From Raffaelea ambrosiae (lineage: Eukaryota; Ascomycota; Sordariomycetes; Ophiostomatales; Ophiostomataceae): a stretch of DNA of 64,000 nucleotides. A model generated the notes under the pieces. It made no database searches. It saw nothing but the letters and a program-made list of their open reading frames with translations, and was not told where the DNA came from. Position numbers and translations under genes: made by a program. Numbering within the stretch: the first letter of the stretch is position 1; every line of letters begins with the position of its first letter. The DNA is taken from positions 10,074 through 74,073 of the forward strand of contig PCDI01000004.1 in NCBI GenBank assembly GCA_002778195.1. Reading direction: 5' to 3'. Of the stretch, positions 34,565-47,155 are shown piece by piece.

Positions 34565-35165
34565 TTCCTCGCCCCAAGAAGAATACTTCTAAAGAGGCTT
34601 GGCCCTCCTCTTCCTTCCATCACGACAGCTCTCGCTTGAGGCGTTTCTATTCCTTCACTTCCCAACAAACTCAGGTCGCAAAACACCCTGTACCACTGAC
34701 GTCCTGGTTACCTTGAGCTCAGGCTTGTCCTGTATTAATCCACTCGTTTGTCCATTCGTTTAATCCAACACTCGTTCACACAACCCATTATTATATCCAT
34801 TCGCTGTTCTTCTTCCTGCGTTTGTTGTTTTCCCATACTCCATTTCCATACCCTATTCCCATACCCCCAGAAACATAATATCCTCTCTCGCATATCACCA
34901 GTCTCCCGATTTCAAGAGGGGACCTCAGACAGCCAGCAAACAACAACCGAACTTCGGCCCGCTTTCTCAGGCTACACAAACGCAAGACACCACCTGACTG
35001 CTGCTTTTTCGGACCCTTTCTCTCGCTTTGTCTTCTCTTGCACTCGCAAGCAGCGTCCCTCGAACCGGTTTCAGCATTTCCAGCGCTTTCTTTGTTGCTC
35101 TCGCCTCCTCTTCGTATTTCTTACAGCATACTTAATAATACACCGCCATAATCAACACATCCACA

Positions 35166-36477
35166 ATGGGCGGCATGTTCTTTGTCAGCTGGGCTCTCTG
35201 GGAAGAGATGACCTTTGTGAGTATTCATTCCCGCCTCCCGGGCTCGCACTGACGCAACCAAAGCAAAAATGTGTCATACTGACCTGCGACTTCCCTTGTG
35301 ACAGGTGCTTGCTTGCGCAATCGTCGTGGTCTTCATCATTGGCCTCATCAAGCTCGGCGTAACCAACCGCCGCATGCGGCGTCTGGAGAAGATGGACGTG
35401 GAGAAGCAGGCCCGCGTGACGGAGATGCGCAAAGCAGGTGTCAACCAGCGGAGGAAGGGCACCGACATTCCCTTCGGCGTGCGTGCCATCCAGAGCGGCA
35501 TCGAGGTCGACGGCATTTGGATCTCGCGCCCGACCACGCCCCGGAGCATCTCGTCCAACACAAAGCTGCTGGCACCGAGCGCCACGAACTCGAGCGACAA
35601 CGGCAAGCAGCCCGAGTCACGGCCCTACACCGGCTCCACCTTGGGCGGCATGAACGTGACGGCACGCACTCCGACTGGCCTCTCCGCGCCCATGGGCGCC
35701 GACCACATCGGGGCCAGCCACGCTGCAGCCGGGTCGGATGCCTCCGAGGCCTCGTCAAGCTCGTCTACCCCGCTGCCGCAGATCTCCGAGGACGGAACTT
35801 TCCCGACCACCGGTTCTCCCGACGCTCTCAACGAGGAAGCCCTGCGCCGTCTCGAGGGCCACTACTCGCCGCCCGAGAACGTCCTGCGCGAACAGCAGAT
35901 GCCGACCTACGTGCCCTCGCGTGGCATCGCTTCCAACACCATGCACCACAGCCGCCACTACTACAACCCCGCAACCGGCTACCACCGCGCCAGCAACGAA
36001 GGCTCCAATGCATCGGGCGACTCGCTGTCTTCCAGCAGCCACAGTGACCGCAGCGCCAGCAGCGGCTCTCGCCAGGACCGCCGCCGCTCGCAGGACAAGA
36101 CCAGCCCGTCTCTCTCGCCCCTGCCCAGCCCAGCCCGTCTGCCTGCTTCCACTGGGGAGCAGCAGCAGCAGAACCTGCGTGCTTCCGCGACTCCTCTGTT
36201 CACGTCCTCGCCGCTCGCCTCGGCGTCCTTCCTCCGCGGCAACAACGGCGAGTCCAGCACGTCCGTTCCGCCGACTGCCTATGCCAACATGTCCAGCCGC
36301 AGGGTCAACCCCGGCTTCGAGGTTCTGCCGGCGGGCACTTTCACCGGCAGCATGAGCATGTCGCGCAACCCGAGCAACCAAAGCAGCGCCGACGATGAGG
36401 CTGACCCCGAGACGGCCGTCCGCGAGTCCCTCCTGTCTGGTGGCCGCAACAAGCTCCGCAAGCATGCCCCTCAATAA
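35166..36477 (+). CDS. Conserved single-pass membrane protein of unknown function
   Basis: Exon 1 (35166-35216, 17 codons) joins at an 88-nt intron to exon 2 (35305-36477), giving 407 aa. The start codon lies in CACAATGGG. Residues 1-15 (MGGMFFVSWALWEEM) precede one transmembrane helix at about 16-37, which is split by the intron. A basic stretch (TNRRMRRLEKMDVEKQARV) follows, so the bulk faces the cytosol by the positive-inside rule. The motif IPFGVRAIQSGIEVDGIWIS just after it is well conserved in Sordariomycete homologues as I recall them. The rest is Ser/Pro-rich and disordered. No catalytic domain is visible; function unknown. Confidence 0.85.
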
Positions 36478-37338
36478 ACTGGCACAAATGCGAACCACAA
36501 CAACCAACTCACTACTTAGTGAGCTGGCACACTACCATCAAAATCTAACCTTTTTGCATATACCTGGCGTTATCTCTTACCATTCTTTTCCCCCTCTATC
36601 TTTTGGTTGTCGGTCACACAGAACAAACTCTTTGCTGTGCAATACCCTGGACAGGTTCCGATGAACCACACCAAGACAACTCTCTGTACATAAACAGCAG
36701 GCATTTCCATACTTATTGTTTTCGCCATACTTATTTCCTTTGTCATTCTTCGCTCTATTCGCTCATCGGGGGGTTTCTTCTTAGGCATTTTGGGTTGCTC
36801 TGCTTTGGCGTTGGCAGCGATTTCTTCGCAGTGTCGGGAGCATTCGTTTTAGAAAAAAGGGGAGATGGAGGAGGGCAAGCCGTCGCATTCAATATGGTCG
36901 GAACTGCACATACCAAAAAAAAATCCAAACCAATTCACTTATGAATGAAGACAAAAGATCCAAACCAGCGAGAAGTGTTTTCTGTTTAAATGACCGTGTT
37001 TTGAGTGATCCATCCACGTTCCAGGTCCGATGTCAGCACGGGAAATGAAGGTCCGCGACCTCTTAAGGTCATGTGATTTGGCGTGTTTGGAGTTTGTCAG
37101 CGTCGTTGACAGTCGCGCTTTCCTTCTTTGAAGGCGCGTCAACAAAAAAAGGGTTTTGCCCCTCCGCTGTTGCCTTGCCTTCTTGTCTCCAGATATTTGT
37201 TGGTCTAGATTTCTTAGCTGTGCAATTTTCCCATTCTTTTTTGTTCTTTCGTAGCCTTTTCCTTTCCCGTGCATATTTCTACCTCGCCAGCTCAATCGGT
37301 TTCCCCCAAGCTCGACGCGTTACCGCCCATTCGCTATC
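36478..37338. other. Intergenic region upstream of RAD51
   Basis: 3' UTR of the membrane-protein gene and the RAD51 promoter, ending in a CT-rich tract before the start codon. No gene seen. Confidence 0.65.
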
Positions 37339-38554
37339 ATGACCCAGATTGAGGAATACGAGGAGAACCCGGAGGATGTTGGCATGGCCAACAATGTCGG
37401 CGCCCCGCTAGCAATCACTGAGCTAGAGGTATGACTGGCTTTCCCTATTCTACGCAACCACTTCAACCCGAGGCTTCCCTTTGCTGATACACTGCAGGGC
37501 GTGGGCGGCTTGACCAAACGCGATGTTCAACTGCTCCAAGATGGCGGCTACTACACTGTCGAATCCGTTGCCTACACGCCTCGTCGGGCATTGGAACAGA
37601 TCAAGGGCATTTCTGACCTGAAGGCCAACCGGATGATTACTGAGGGTTTGTCTTCTCCAGAGCGCGACTTTCCCTATTGAGTGAGGTAGATCAATCGTGT
37701 TGTTCTGACTTTTTGTGTGTATTTCCACAGCATCGAAACTGGTGCCCATGGGCTTCACCACGGCCACCGAAATCCACCAGCGCCGCAGCGAACTCATCTG
37801 CATCACGACCGGCTCCAAAAACCTCGATACTCTACTGGGCGGCGGTATTGAGACTGGCTCCATCACAGAGATCTTTGGCGAGTTCCGCACAGGCAAGTCG
37901 CAGCTCTGCCACACGCTGGCCGTCACCTGCCAGTTGCCCTTTGATTGTGGCGGCGGCGAGGGCAAGTGCTTGTACATTGACACAGAGGGCACGTTCCGGC
38001 CCAGCCGTGTGCTGGCGGCCGCCAATCGCTACGGCCTATCGGGCGAGGAGGTTCTTGACAACATTGCCATTGCCCGCGCACACAACTCGGATCACCAGCT
38101 GGCCCTGCTGCGCGACGCCGCCCGCATGATGGCAGAGACCCGGTTCAGCCTGCTAGTCATCGACTCGGCGACCGCGCTGTACCGCACAGACTACATGGGC
38201 CGTGGAGAGCTCAACAGCCGGCAGATGCATCTGGGCCAGTTCCTGCGGCAGCTGCAGTCCATGACCGACACATACGGCATTGCCGTGGTGATCACCAACC
38301 AGGTGGTGGCGCAGGTGGACGGCGGCCCGGCGTCTATGTTCAACCCTGACCCGAAGAAGCCCATCGGCGGCAACATTATCGCCCACGCGAGCACGACGCG
38401 TATCAGCCTCAAAAAGGGCCGCGCCGAGACGCGCATTGCCAAGATTTACGACTCGCCGTGCTTGCCCGAGAGCGACTGCATGTTTGCCATCACGGCCGAC
38501 GGCATCGGCGACCCGGCACCCAAGGACGACAAGGACAAGGACAAGGACGAGTGA
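37339..38554 (+). CDS. rad51: DNA recombinase RAD51
   Basis: Exons 37339-37428, 37498-37645 and 37731-38554 give 353 aa. After an acidic N-terminus, a helix-hairpin-helix DNA-binding domain covers about 30-78 (GVGGLTKRDVQLLQDGGYYT). The RecA core has Walker A GEFRTGKS at 129-136, the LYIDTEGTFRP segment, Walker B LLVID at 220-224, and the QVVAQVDGG and GGNIIAHASTTRISLKKGR regions typical of eukaryotic Rad51. The tail DDKDKDKDE is a lysine/aspartate extension not essential to the fold. Rad51 forms the nucleoprotein filament for strand exchange in homologous recombination. Eukaryotic Rad51 rather than Dmc1 is indicated by overall signature. RAD17 lies 22 kb away. Confidence 0.95.
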
Positions 38555-39175
38555 ATGCTGCAGCCACGGATCACGGATACGACGCTGCTCATATGCCATA
38601 CGACCATGGCGGGATTGCAGTTGCTGGCGGGATTGCTTTCGGGACTGGGTTGCTTTGCTGGTGTTTCGGACGAGGATGGACTATCTAATGTTTTTTGCCC
38701 CCATATTGCAGCCGGGCTGGCGTTATGGCTCTGCGTTGTTATTTGTCTGTTTATGTCTATTTGATCTGCCAAGATAGGACGAGATGATATGCCAAGAATA
38801 ATGAATGGAAGAAGCACCGAGGTGAATTGAGTGACATGAGGCCGTTTGTGCCTGAAACGTGCATTTGCTGTCCGTAGAAAACACCCGTGAGAGGGCCGTT
38901 GGTGCACCTGTATGCACTAAAATACAGGGCCGTTCAGGGGTCTTGTTGCTAGAGCTGATTTCCGATTGCGGTTAGCGCCATCAGGTCGCAAGCTCTGCCC
39001 AAGGCGGAGAAGGAAATTTTGTCAGGCGTCCCGACGCGTTTGGAGGCTGGGGATTTTTTTCTGGAACGCCCTGAATGACCTTCATCGCCAACTGCCCCCG
39101 TGTACGGCATCCGCGCCGACGACAACTGCACCGCAACACCACGGCTTTCTCCGACACCCCACTGCCTGCAACTGG
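38555..39175. other. Intergenic region upstream of NUP120
   Basis: 3' flank of RAD51 and promoter of NUP120. An open frame continues 5' of the chosen start codon as far as 38966 but has no conserved character. Confidence 0.6.
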
Positions 39176-42100
39176 ATGAATGGAGGCAAGATGGGTTCCC
39201 GGGAGCTGTTCTACTACTACAAAGAGACGCGGCTGAGTCTCGAACCAGCATCGACGGCAACGGTCATCCACGCCTTTCTGCCAGCCGTCAACGGCAGCCG
39301 TCGCAATGCCACGACCCGAATCAAAGCCGGCGCCAACGACCGACGAGGAGGGGCGAGCTCAGCATCAGGAGGAGGCAGCGGCCCAGTAGCCTTTCTGCGC
39401 GGCGGCGGCAGCAGCGGACACAGCCGCACAAGCAGCGGCAGCCACAACAGCGGAGGCTTCTTTTCGGCCGCCAGCAGCGACGCCTACACCGAGGAGGAGC
39501 GGGCGTATCGCGCCCAGACCCTTGCCACAGAGGCGTCCGTGTTCCACCGCCGGCACCACGACGCGCCGCGCAGCTTCCTGTGGCGCGTGCTCGAGCGCGG
39601 CGATGTGCTCAGCATCCGCGCCGTCGACATTGGCAAGGCCGATCCGGCCGCCCCCGACGCGCCGATGACCCTCCTGCTGCACTTCCCCAAGCCCATCCGC
39701 CCTGGCTGTGTCGCCTTTGCCGACCCTGCGGACCACGATGTGCTCACGGTCTTTGTGCTCGACGAGTCGTACTACCTGCACTACCTGCAACTGCGCCCGG
39801 ACGCCTTCCGGAGGCGGTCCTTCACCGAGGCCGACCTGGGCGAGTGGAAGCCGCACCTGTCCAGCATGTTCAGCATCAAGCAGCCGCTGCGGCTCATGGC
39901 CATCGACGCGGGCGAGTTTGCCGTGGCCCTGAACGACGGTGGCATGCTCCATTTTGAGCGAGACTACGCACACGATGGTACGTTTCAGGGTGTTGGGGAA
40001 GTTCGCCTTGGGCTTGAATTTGACGCATCCCTTGTTTTCGCTTTACTGACTGGGCAGATATCGTATGGAAAGAATCGTGCCGCAGCCCCGTGGGTCTGAT
40101 ACAGGGCCTGCGCAGCTTCATCCCCTTCCAGGGTGGCCCGTCGATCAAGTACGAAGGCAGCACAATCGAGCTCACGGCTGCGATTTCGACCGTGTCTACG
40201 TCCATGGGCCTGGACGACACCACCTTTCTTTTCTCCGTCTGCGTCGACCATACTCTGCGTGTCTGGAACGTGCAAAAAGGCGATGTCGTCTACAACGGCG
40301 ACATCCTGGGCATCCAGCGACAGCCACAGGAAATCGGCAAGTGGATCATTGATCCCGGCCAGACCAACCTCATCCGCCTCCTCGACCTGGGCGAGGGCGT
40401 CTGCGTCTGCGTCACCTACTCGCCCGTCGGTGCCGGCGCGTTCAAGTTCTGGAAAGCGACCGCCACAGCCGATAGAAAGGTCGACATTGAGCCGTTTGTC
40501 GACGCTGAACGCGCACTAATCCCGCCCACACCATCCTCTGCCGATGTCTGGACCCTGGCCGACTTTGCCGTCTCGCTCCCCGAGTCCCGCAAGATGAGCC
40601 TCTGGGTGCTGTGGAAGAACAACCTGCTCTACCGCGTGATGAAGATGGAGTGTGCGCCGGAGAACCTCCAGTCCGCGTGGATCCACGACTGGCTAGGCGT
40701 GCACGCTGACGGCCCGGCGCCTACTGCGCAGACTTCGGGGCCCTGTGATCCCACAGACGCGGCCGAGAAGTGGCTCGACCTGATCTTCTTCCCCGGCCGC
40801 TTCTCCAAGGCCACGCTGGAGACGGCCTTGGCCATGTACGAGCGGGGTTTGGGCTCCGCCAAGGAAGGCTCAGCCAAGAGCGGAAAGAGCTTGATGGAGT
40901 CTATCTGCACAGCTCTCGGATCAACAGCTACGCTCGAGGTCGGCGCGTCTGGGGCGATGGACTACGATCTCTTCCGGAGCGCCAGCGAAATCCAGTGGCG
41001 CCGGTTCTACCGCCTCATCATCGAGCTGGATAAGCAGCGCACCGAGGCGCTGTCCTTGGTCCTCGATCCCGAGTTTGGCCTGACATGGGTGGCGTGCACC
41101 GACTCTCTGTCTGTGATCCGCGAGTGCAGCGAGCTGGAGCGCATCTACCACAACCCGCCGACGCGGATCCTGAATCCCAAGTTCGAGAAAGTCTCGCGCC
41201 TGCTGACGGCTGGCGCCACCTTCCTGGACAGCTTCTCGGACGGCATGCTGCAGCTGGGCGAAGCCGCTCTGCGGTCCGAGCTGTTCGAAGACTCTTCCAA
41301 GACTGACGAGGAGCGCATCCAGTGGCTGTTTGACAAGGCTGGCTTCTGGCGCTACCTGACCGACGACGAGTGCACGCAGGTGGTCGACATCCTCGGCGAG
41401 AACTTTGGTGATGTCGAAGAGAGCACCTACCAGACCCTGTTTTCGCTGCTGGACGACGTGCAGACGCACGACGACGCCCGCTATCCCTTTACGCAGTTTG
41501 GCCAGAAGCTCGTCATCCGCGGCATCCAGGACACGGCCGAGCTGTTCTGGCAGATCCTGTTCCGCCAGCTCATCCTGCTCGTGCACATGGAGTTTGAGCT
41601 GGAAGACGACAAGACGGTGCTGCATTCGCGGATCGACATTGGCCAGGTCTACATCCGCCTCATCGACTCCCTCAAGCGCCTCGAGCTGCTCCGATGGCTC
41701 GGCAAGAACGAGTTTACCGTGGCGCTGTCCAAGTCGGCACGCGAGTCGCTTTCCGGCTCCTTCTCCGGCTCCTTCTCGGCCAACGGCTCGTTTTCTGGGT
41801 CCCCATCGGCGGGCCGGCGCGGTGATGCTGTGGTGGACACCCAGATTGTGACCGCGCTCGAAGGCAGCGTCGCACACCTGCTCGGCCTTGGTGAGCTGTC
41901 CGGCATCCCGCTTGCATCGCTGCTCACCGATATCATTGTCGATGTCTGCTCTGCCAATGGCTCCATTGAACTGGACCCTGCCATGATCCAGTGCATGCTG
42001 CTGAAGCGTGAGCGGCCAGACTTGTCGTTGGAGCTTGGCTCATTCTCCAACGACGACGCATTCTCTACCTATGTGCAAGGCCGCACCTTCCTGGCTCTGC

Positions 42101-43333
42101 GGGACTACGACACAGCAGCAGAGCACTTCAAGAAGGCGTCGGTTGGTCTGAGTATGTTTCCCTCCCCTCTCCCTGCTTCCTCTTTGTCCGGATGGAAACG
42201 TGTAACTATGGCTTTTTTGTATGTGGCTAACATTCTGCTTTCCAGGTGTCAAATTAAAGCACCCTCCACGACATAGCGCCGGCCTCATTGACGACGTTGA
42301 ATGGAACCTCTTCTACAGCGGCCTTCCCAACTACTACGCGCACATCGTCTCCCTCTACGACCGGCAACGGGCCTTCTCGTTTGTTGTCGACTTTGCGCGT
42401 CTGTCTCTGCAATTTGTGCGATCCGGTGATGCCGACATAGAACAAATTCGGACCGAAATGCTCAGTCGCCTTTTTACGGCCGCGGCAGCGCTGTCGCGCT
42501 TCGACGTAGCTCACAGCGCCGTGGTGTCCATGGGGAGCAGCAGTGCCAATACCAGCTCGAGCCACTCTCTGCAGCGCTCGTGCCTCCGTTACCTGGTGGA
42601 GAAGATGTGCGAGGCGGGCCAGGTGGGCGAGCTGCTGGGTCTGCCGCTACCGGGCCTGCGCGACGATGTCGACGACGTGCTGGAGCAGAAGAGCCATGCA
42701 GTTGTGGAGGTTGTCCGCGGTACACCGTGGCACCAGATCCTGTACGCATGGCGCATTGCCCACAACGATTACCGCGGCGCGGCATCGGCACTACTCGACC
42801 GGCTGCAGAAGTTGCAGCAGGCCGGCGAGGGTGACAAGTTTATCACCAAGGCTGCCTCTGCAGCGGGCGATGCGCTCGACACGCCCGTCACCCGGCAGTA
42901 TCTGATGCTGATCAACACGTTGAGCTGCGTCGACCCGAAGCAGGCATGGATTTACACAGAGGACTCCTCGCGGCGGACGACGGCCGGTAGCGACAATAGA
43001 TTGGACATCCGCGCGAGCGTCGAGGTCGACGACGATGCTGGTGGATTCTCCCAGACAACCATTGCCAACTCGGACGCGGAGGTCCTCGGGGCCCCCGCCG
43101 ACCATTCGAAATCGGCTCAGAATGGCGTCTCGGGCGGCAGTGCGGCGGACCCGATTGCCACGCTGATGAAGAAGGCCACCGACGCGAGACGGGTGCCGTG
43201 GCGGAGAGTGGTGACGCTGGCCGAACTGCGGAAACAGTACCAGGCAGAACTGGACCGAATCGCTGCGATCCAGAACAACCAGTTTGCATTCGGTGACGAG
43301 GACGACGGGGATGTCAGCATGGACGGCTTATAG
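39176..43333 (+). CDS. nup120: Nucleoporin Nup120 (Nup160 orthologue)
   Basis: Exons 39176-39977, 40058-42151 and 42246-43333 yield 1327 aa. The first ATG is at 39176; 39191 (MGSRELFYYYKETRL) has the better context and may be used. Both introns split a codon correctly. The N-terminal half is the beta-propeller (ETRLSLEPAST ... LEWS-type blades, SVCVDHTLRVWNV). The C-terminal half is the alpha-helical domain with SAGLIDDVEWNLFYSGLPNY and DPKQAWIYTED. A Gly/Ser/Arg-rich insertion at about 45-100 interrupts the first blades and looks disordered. Nup120 is a core subunit of the Y-shaped Nup84/Nup107 complex of the nuclear-pore outer ring. Length is close to other filamentous-fungal Nup120 proteins. 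Confidence 0.9.
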
Positions 43334-43885
43334 AGAGAGAGGCAGAGAGACAGAGAGAAAGTATCTTTTTTTTGTCTTGCACGGGGCACTGTAATCAGGT
43401 GTTGACAGACGGGGTGAAAGTGAAAAGAATATCAAAGCATGTAGCAAAAGAATCGTGCTCTTCTGGCGTTGGGTTCGAAGGGACGGGGAACGGGACAGCT
43501 CTGACTTACTGTTTTTTCTTTCTTTTTGTTAGTTTTCCAAATACATGCAATCACTCCTTGCGCGCCAAATGTATGAAAAGGATGCCCTCTTATTCGTCAT
43601 ATTCTTGTTCACTTTTCTTTTGTTACTGTCGCTGCGTTGTATATACATAAAAATTCTATGGGTGTAAACGAAAGAGAAGCTGGCCTAACACTTTGTACAG
43701 CGACAAAAAAAAGGGAGGGTGCAGAGAAATAAAAAATGAAAAAAATGGGAGGGGAAGAACAACAGACGCCGAGTACATATGCTGTACAGGTAAACGCATC
43801 ATAGAAACAACACTCCAAAGGGACGGACCCAGGACACACAATCTTCCCCAAACTACTGCCGCTACTTGCTTTTTTTCCAATCGTT
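43334..43885. other. Convergent 3' flanks of NUP120 and VPS26
   Basis: Short AT-rich spacer with both 3' UTRs; nothing else seen. Confidence 0.7.
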
Positions 43886-45098
43886 CTATGCCGGCACGGC
43901 CTGGATCTTTGCTGTTTCTGGGGGTGGTGCCGGTATTGGGTTGGGCTCGCCATTGCTGATCTCGGGTGCTTGCCGGTAGAGGATGATCTCGGACTGCTTG
44001 AAGTATCTCCGGGCGTCTAGGGCGGTTAGTGAAATGAAGAATTTGAAAGGAGAGCCCCAAGGTTCTAAGAATGCTCACCCTCGTCAATCAACACCAGACT
44101 GAGGTAGTAGCGGGTAGAAAACTTCTTGTTGACATCACGGAAGGTCGGCGTCAGGTCGAAACCGCCCAAGAAGAGGCGGATGGGGATGGTCTCGCCACGC
44201 GAGGGGGATCCATCCATGATCTAGTAGGACAGTTAGGGGCCAATAGAGCAAAACAAGATAAACCAAATAAGAAGCCAGGAACAGAAAGAAGGGACTACTG
44301 ACCTCGAACCGCACCAGCGTCTCGCTCTCGTTGTACTGGTTCGGGGCGGCGCCGGTGGTCTCGCGGCGGATAATGGACAGCTCCATATGCTTGATCTTGA
44401 GGCGCACGAGCAGGAAGTAGATGCGGCCGACAATAACATCCTTGAGGTGGTACTTGCTCTTGCTGTACTCGAACTCGATGTGCAGACAGTCCTCAATACC
44501 GACATCCATCTTGATGGCCGTGTTCATCTCGGGCGGGATGCGGTAGCTGTAGACCCAGAGGTCCTTCTCGCGGATGACGTCGGCCATGCGCCGCGACACG
44601 GTGACGCGCACAAAGTAGCGCAGCTTCACGTTGATGCCGTTGTACGACTCGTACTGCTTCTCGACGTTTTTGAAGTTGAAGTCAAAGGTCTGCGGGTGCT
44701 GCAGCTCGCCGGGCGCGGCCAGCTCCTGGACGAGGGAGAGGAACTCGTAGTGGTTGCCGCGGTCAAAGAACATTTCTGGGCAAAAACAAAAACAGAAAAA
44801 GTGTTAGCAACAGAAATTGCCAGGATAACGGCCCCAGTCGTTCGTGTATCCCCAGGATGGAGGAGAGATCGCAGCACCCACCAATGGTTCCAATGAACTG
44901 CACCTTGATGCCCGTGTGCTCCAGACGCTTGCCGTCCTTGGGCCGGACGGTCACGGCGCCCTTGACAGACTCGCCATCCATAAACAGCGGCGCCTTCTCG
45001 CGCCGGTTCTTGTCCAGCTTGATGTCGACCATGGAGCGCTCATCGTTGTTTTCGAGGACAATGTCGATGTCCACCGGGGTGGAGAAGAAGTACGACAT
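43886..45098 (-). CDS. vps26: Retromer subunit VPS26
   Basis: Minus-strand exons 45098-44882, 44775-44303, 44220-44079 and 44016-43886 give 320 aa. It starts MSYFFSTPVDIDI, followed by the family blocks GESVKGAVTVRPKDGKRLEH, GIKVQFIGTIEMFFDRGNHY, ELAAPGELQHPQTFDF, LRYFVRVTVSRRMADV, HIEFEYSKSKYHLKDVIVG, RRETTGAAPNQYNESETLVR, DGSPSRGETIPIRLFLGGFD and FKQSEIILYRQAPE. These cover the two arrestin-like lobes; the tail after the last strand is short and proline-rich. VPS26 forms the retromer core with Vps35 and Vps29 and recycles receptors from endosomes to the Golgi. It is divergent from the RPL9 gene. Confidence 0.96.
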
Positions 45099-45913
45099 GG
45101 CGGGCAGTTCAGAGAACAGCTCTGGGAAAGCTGTGCGGAATGGTGGGAAGGGAGCTTGCTTTGTGTCGTCGCTGCTGTCGCCAGAATCCGTAGGGACTCA
45201 GTCGAGATAGGGAGAAAGAGAGCGCTTCGGTCGGGAAAGAGGAACAGGTGTGAGTTACCGTGATCACGGAAGACGAGGAGGAGGGGATAGCTTGGCTGCT
45301 GTCGAATCCCGCGGTCGTCTTGGCCTTGCTTTTGGTGACCCCTTCAAAAAGAGCAAACAAAGGGTCGCCGCGCTCGAGTGAATTGGATCTGCTTTCGTCA
45401 CCGTCTGCGCAGATGCGGGTGTGCTGGCGTTGCTCGAGGGTCCTGTGTTGGCTCGTCGTCGTTGGAGCTTACGTCCGATTTCAAGGCATCCGCCGTTGGC
45501 TCCGAATGTCCTCCGCAGCTCAATAGTTAGTTACCCCCCAGCCTCTCTCCCGTTCTCCATATCTGACATTATTGCCCCATTTTACTGTCACATGCTATGT
45601 CATATGATGTGCTATACGGCAGAAAATCGAGTCTACTCACCGCCCTGCCAGCCACCCCGCTGGCTCTTTACCCTCTTCTTGCTTCAGCTGGTGGATGTCA
45701 CGTGTGGCATAGAGCCCTAGTAATTTCTGGTGGGTCCTGGCTAGTCGCTATTTTTTTTTTGCACACCAAAATTGATTTCCGCCCAAGTGAGTGAGGGCAA
45801 AGAAAAAGTCCAAATCGACGATTTCCTTACTCCGTCTCTTCCTTTTTCGCAACCCCCCCCCTCTCGACAAATTTCTCTTCACGACCATCCACCCCGACGG
45901 CCCGTTGCTCAAG
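45099..45913. promoter_or_regulatory. Divergent promoter region of VPS26 and RPL9
   Basis: The 815-bp gap between two outward-facing start codons. It ends in a polypyrimidine stretch before the RPL9 ATG, as is common for ribosomal-protein genes. Individual factor sites cannot be assigned. Confidence 0.45.
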
Positions 45914-47155
45914 ATGAAGTACATTCACTCCGAAGAGACTGTGGAGATTCCAGCTGGAGGTACGATTGAAATCAATCCCGCTCCCGCAGACGCCCGTCAC
46001 TATGCAGAGATTTGCGAAAACATCGTCGCTCCTCTCCGATGCTCCTGCGATACCGTTCGAAATTGAGAGGCCTTGCTTCGGCGATTGGCAGACCGACTGG
46101 GACTATGTTGCAGGAGCTCGAACGGGAAACGATGTCGGATTTCTACTCGATGCGGCGTCGATTGTGTCGATATATTGAGCGAATGCTAATGCCTTTTTTT
46201 TCTTTTGCTTTGCAGTCAAGGTCCACATCAAGTCCAGACTTGTGACCGTTGAGGGCCCCAGAGGTACGAAACACGCCCCATGATTTCAAAGAAGACGAGA
46301 GGGGAAAGGTTGAGGTTTTGGGAAGAAGAGAGAACCTCAGCCAATGCGGAGGTGCTGCGGCACACATATGGGCAGGAGGGGGACTGCGACATGGGACGTC
46401 TATAGGGACGAGAGTGACGACCCAGAACGATGAAGGGACTGGAACTGCACGCACGGGAAGGAGACAAGGAAGAAGCACTGCGTTGCAACATGGAAGACTA
46501 ACCTCCTCTGCAGGAAAGCTCACCAAGAACCTGAGCCATCTGGCTGTCAACTTCTCTCTGCCGAAGAAGAACGTCATCCAGATCGAGATTCACCATGGCA
46601 ACCGTAAGAACGTTGCCACTCTCCGGACCGTCCGCACGCACATCAGCAACCTGATCACCGGTGTGACCAAGGGCTTCAAGTACAAGATGCGCTACGTGTA
46701 CGCCCATTTCCCCATCAACGTCAACCTGGAGAAGAACTCGGAGACCGGCCTGTTCGAGGTGGAGATCCGGAACTTCATCGGCGAGAAGATTGTGCGGCGC
46801 GTGGTGATGCAGCCGGGCGTGGACGTCGAGATCTCCAAGGCGCAGAAGGACGAGCTGATCCTGCTCGGCAACTCCCTGGAGGCTGTGTCCCAGAGCGCGG
46901 CAGACATCCAGCAGATCTGCAAAGTGCGGAACAAGGATATCCGGAAGGTGAGTTGTCTTTGTTTTGGGCGTGGGCAATAAGAGGTCACACACACACACAC
47001 ACATCAACCTGTGTTCTCCTTTTTTCAGCCTCTTTTGTTTCTGCCTCTCTCCCCTTTCTTCCTTTCCTTTCAAGACCACCACCATACTAACAAACCATTC
47101 ACAGTTCCTCGACGGCCTGTACGTCTCGGAGAAGGGCAACATCGAGGAGGAGTAA
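45914..47155 (+). CDS. rpl9: 60S ribosomal protein uL6 (RPL9)
   Basis: Exons 45914-45959, 46216-46263, 46514-46947 and 47105-47155 give 192 aa, matching the usual length (191-192). Introns are 256, 250 and 157 nt; the first two are long for this window and flank a 48-nt exon, a layout typical of fungal ribosomal-protein genes. The protein begins MKYIHSEETVEIPAGVKVHI and has LVTVEGPRGKLTKNLSH, HHGNRKNVATLRTVRTHISN and VYAHFPINV, ending FLDGLYVSEKGNIEEE. It lies near the sarcin-ricin loop and stalk base of the large subunit. High, coordinated expression is expected. Intron 3 contains an (AC)n run. Confidence 0.97.

Larger units (their letters stand above)
29500..35165. other. Second gene-free stretch (5.7 kb)
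   Basis: No family match, phased exon set or gene-like codon usage was found on either strand. It contains A/T homopolymers, four TACATAGTA copies (29553, 30704, 32118, 33425), a palindrome/direct-repeat pair at 33110-33153 and a 23-C run at 34542. The last ~400 bp is pyrimidine-rich and probably the leader of the 35166 gene. Confidence 0.6.

Noticed and set aside
40921..41877. 318-codon minus-strand frame
   Set aside because: Antisense to NUP120 exon 2; a codon-composition shadow.
45960..46513. Two long RPL9 introns as possible snoRNA hosts
   Set aside because: No adequately spaced C (RTGATGA) and D (CTGA) boxes, nor a convincing H/ACA arrangement, could be seen.
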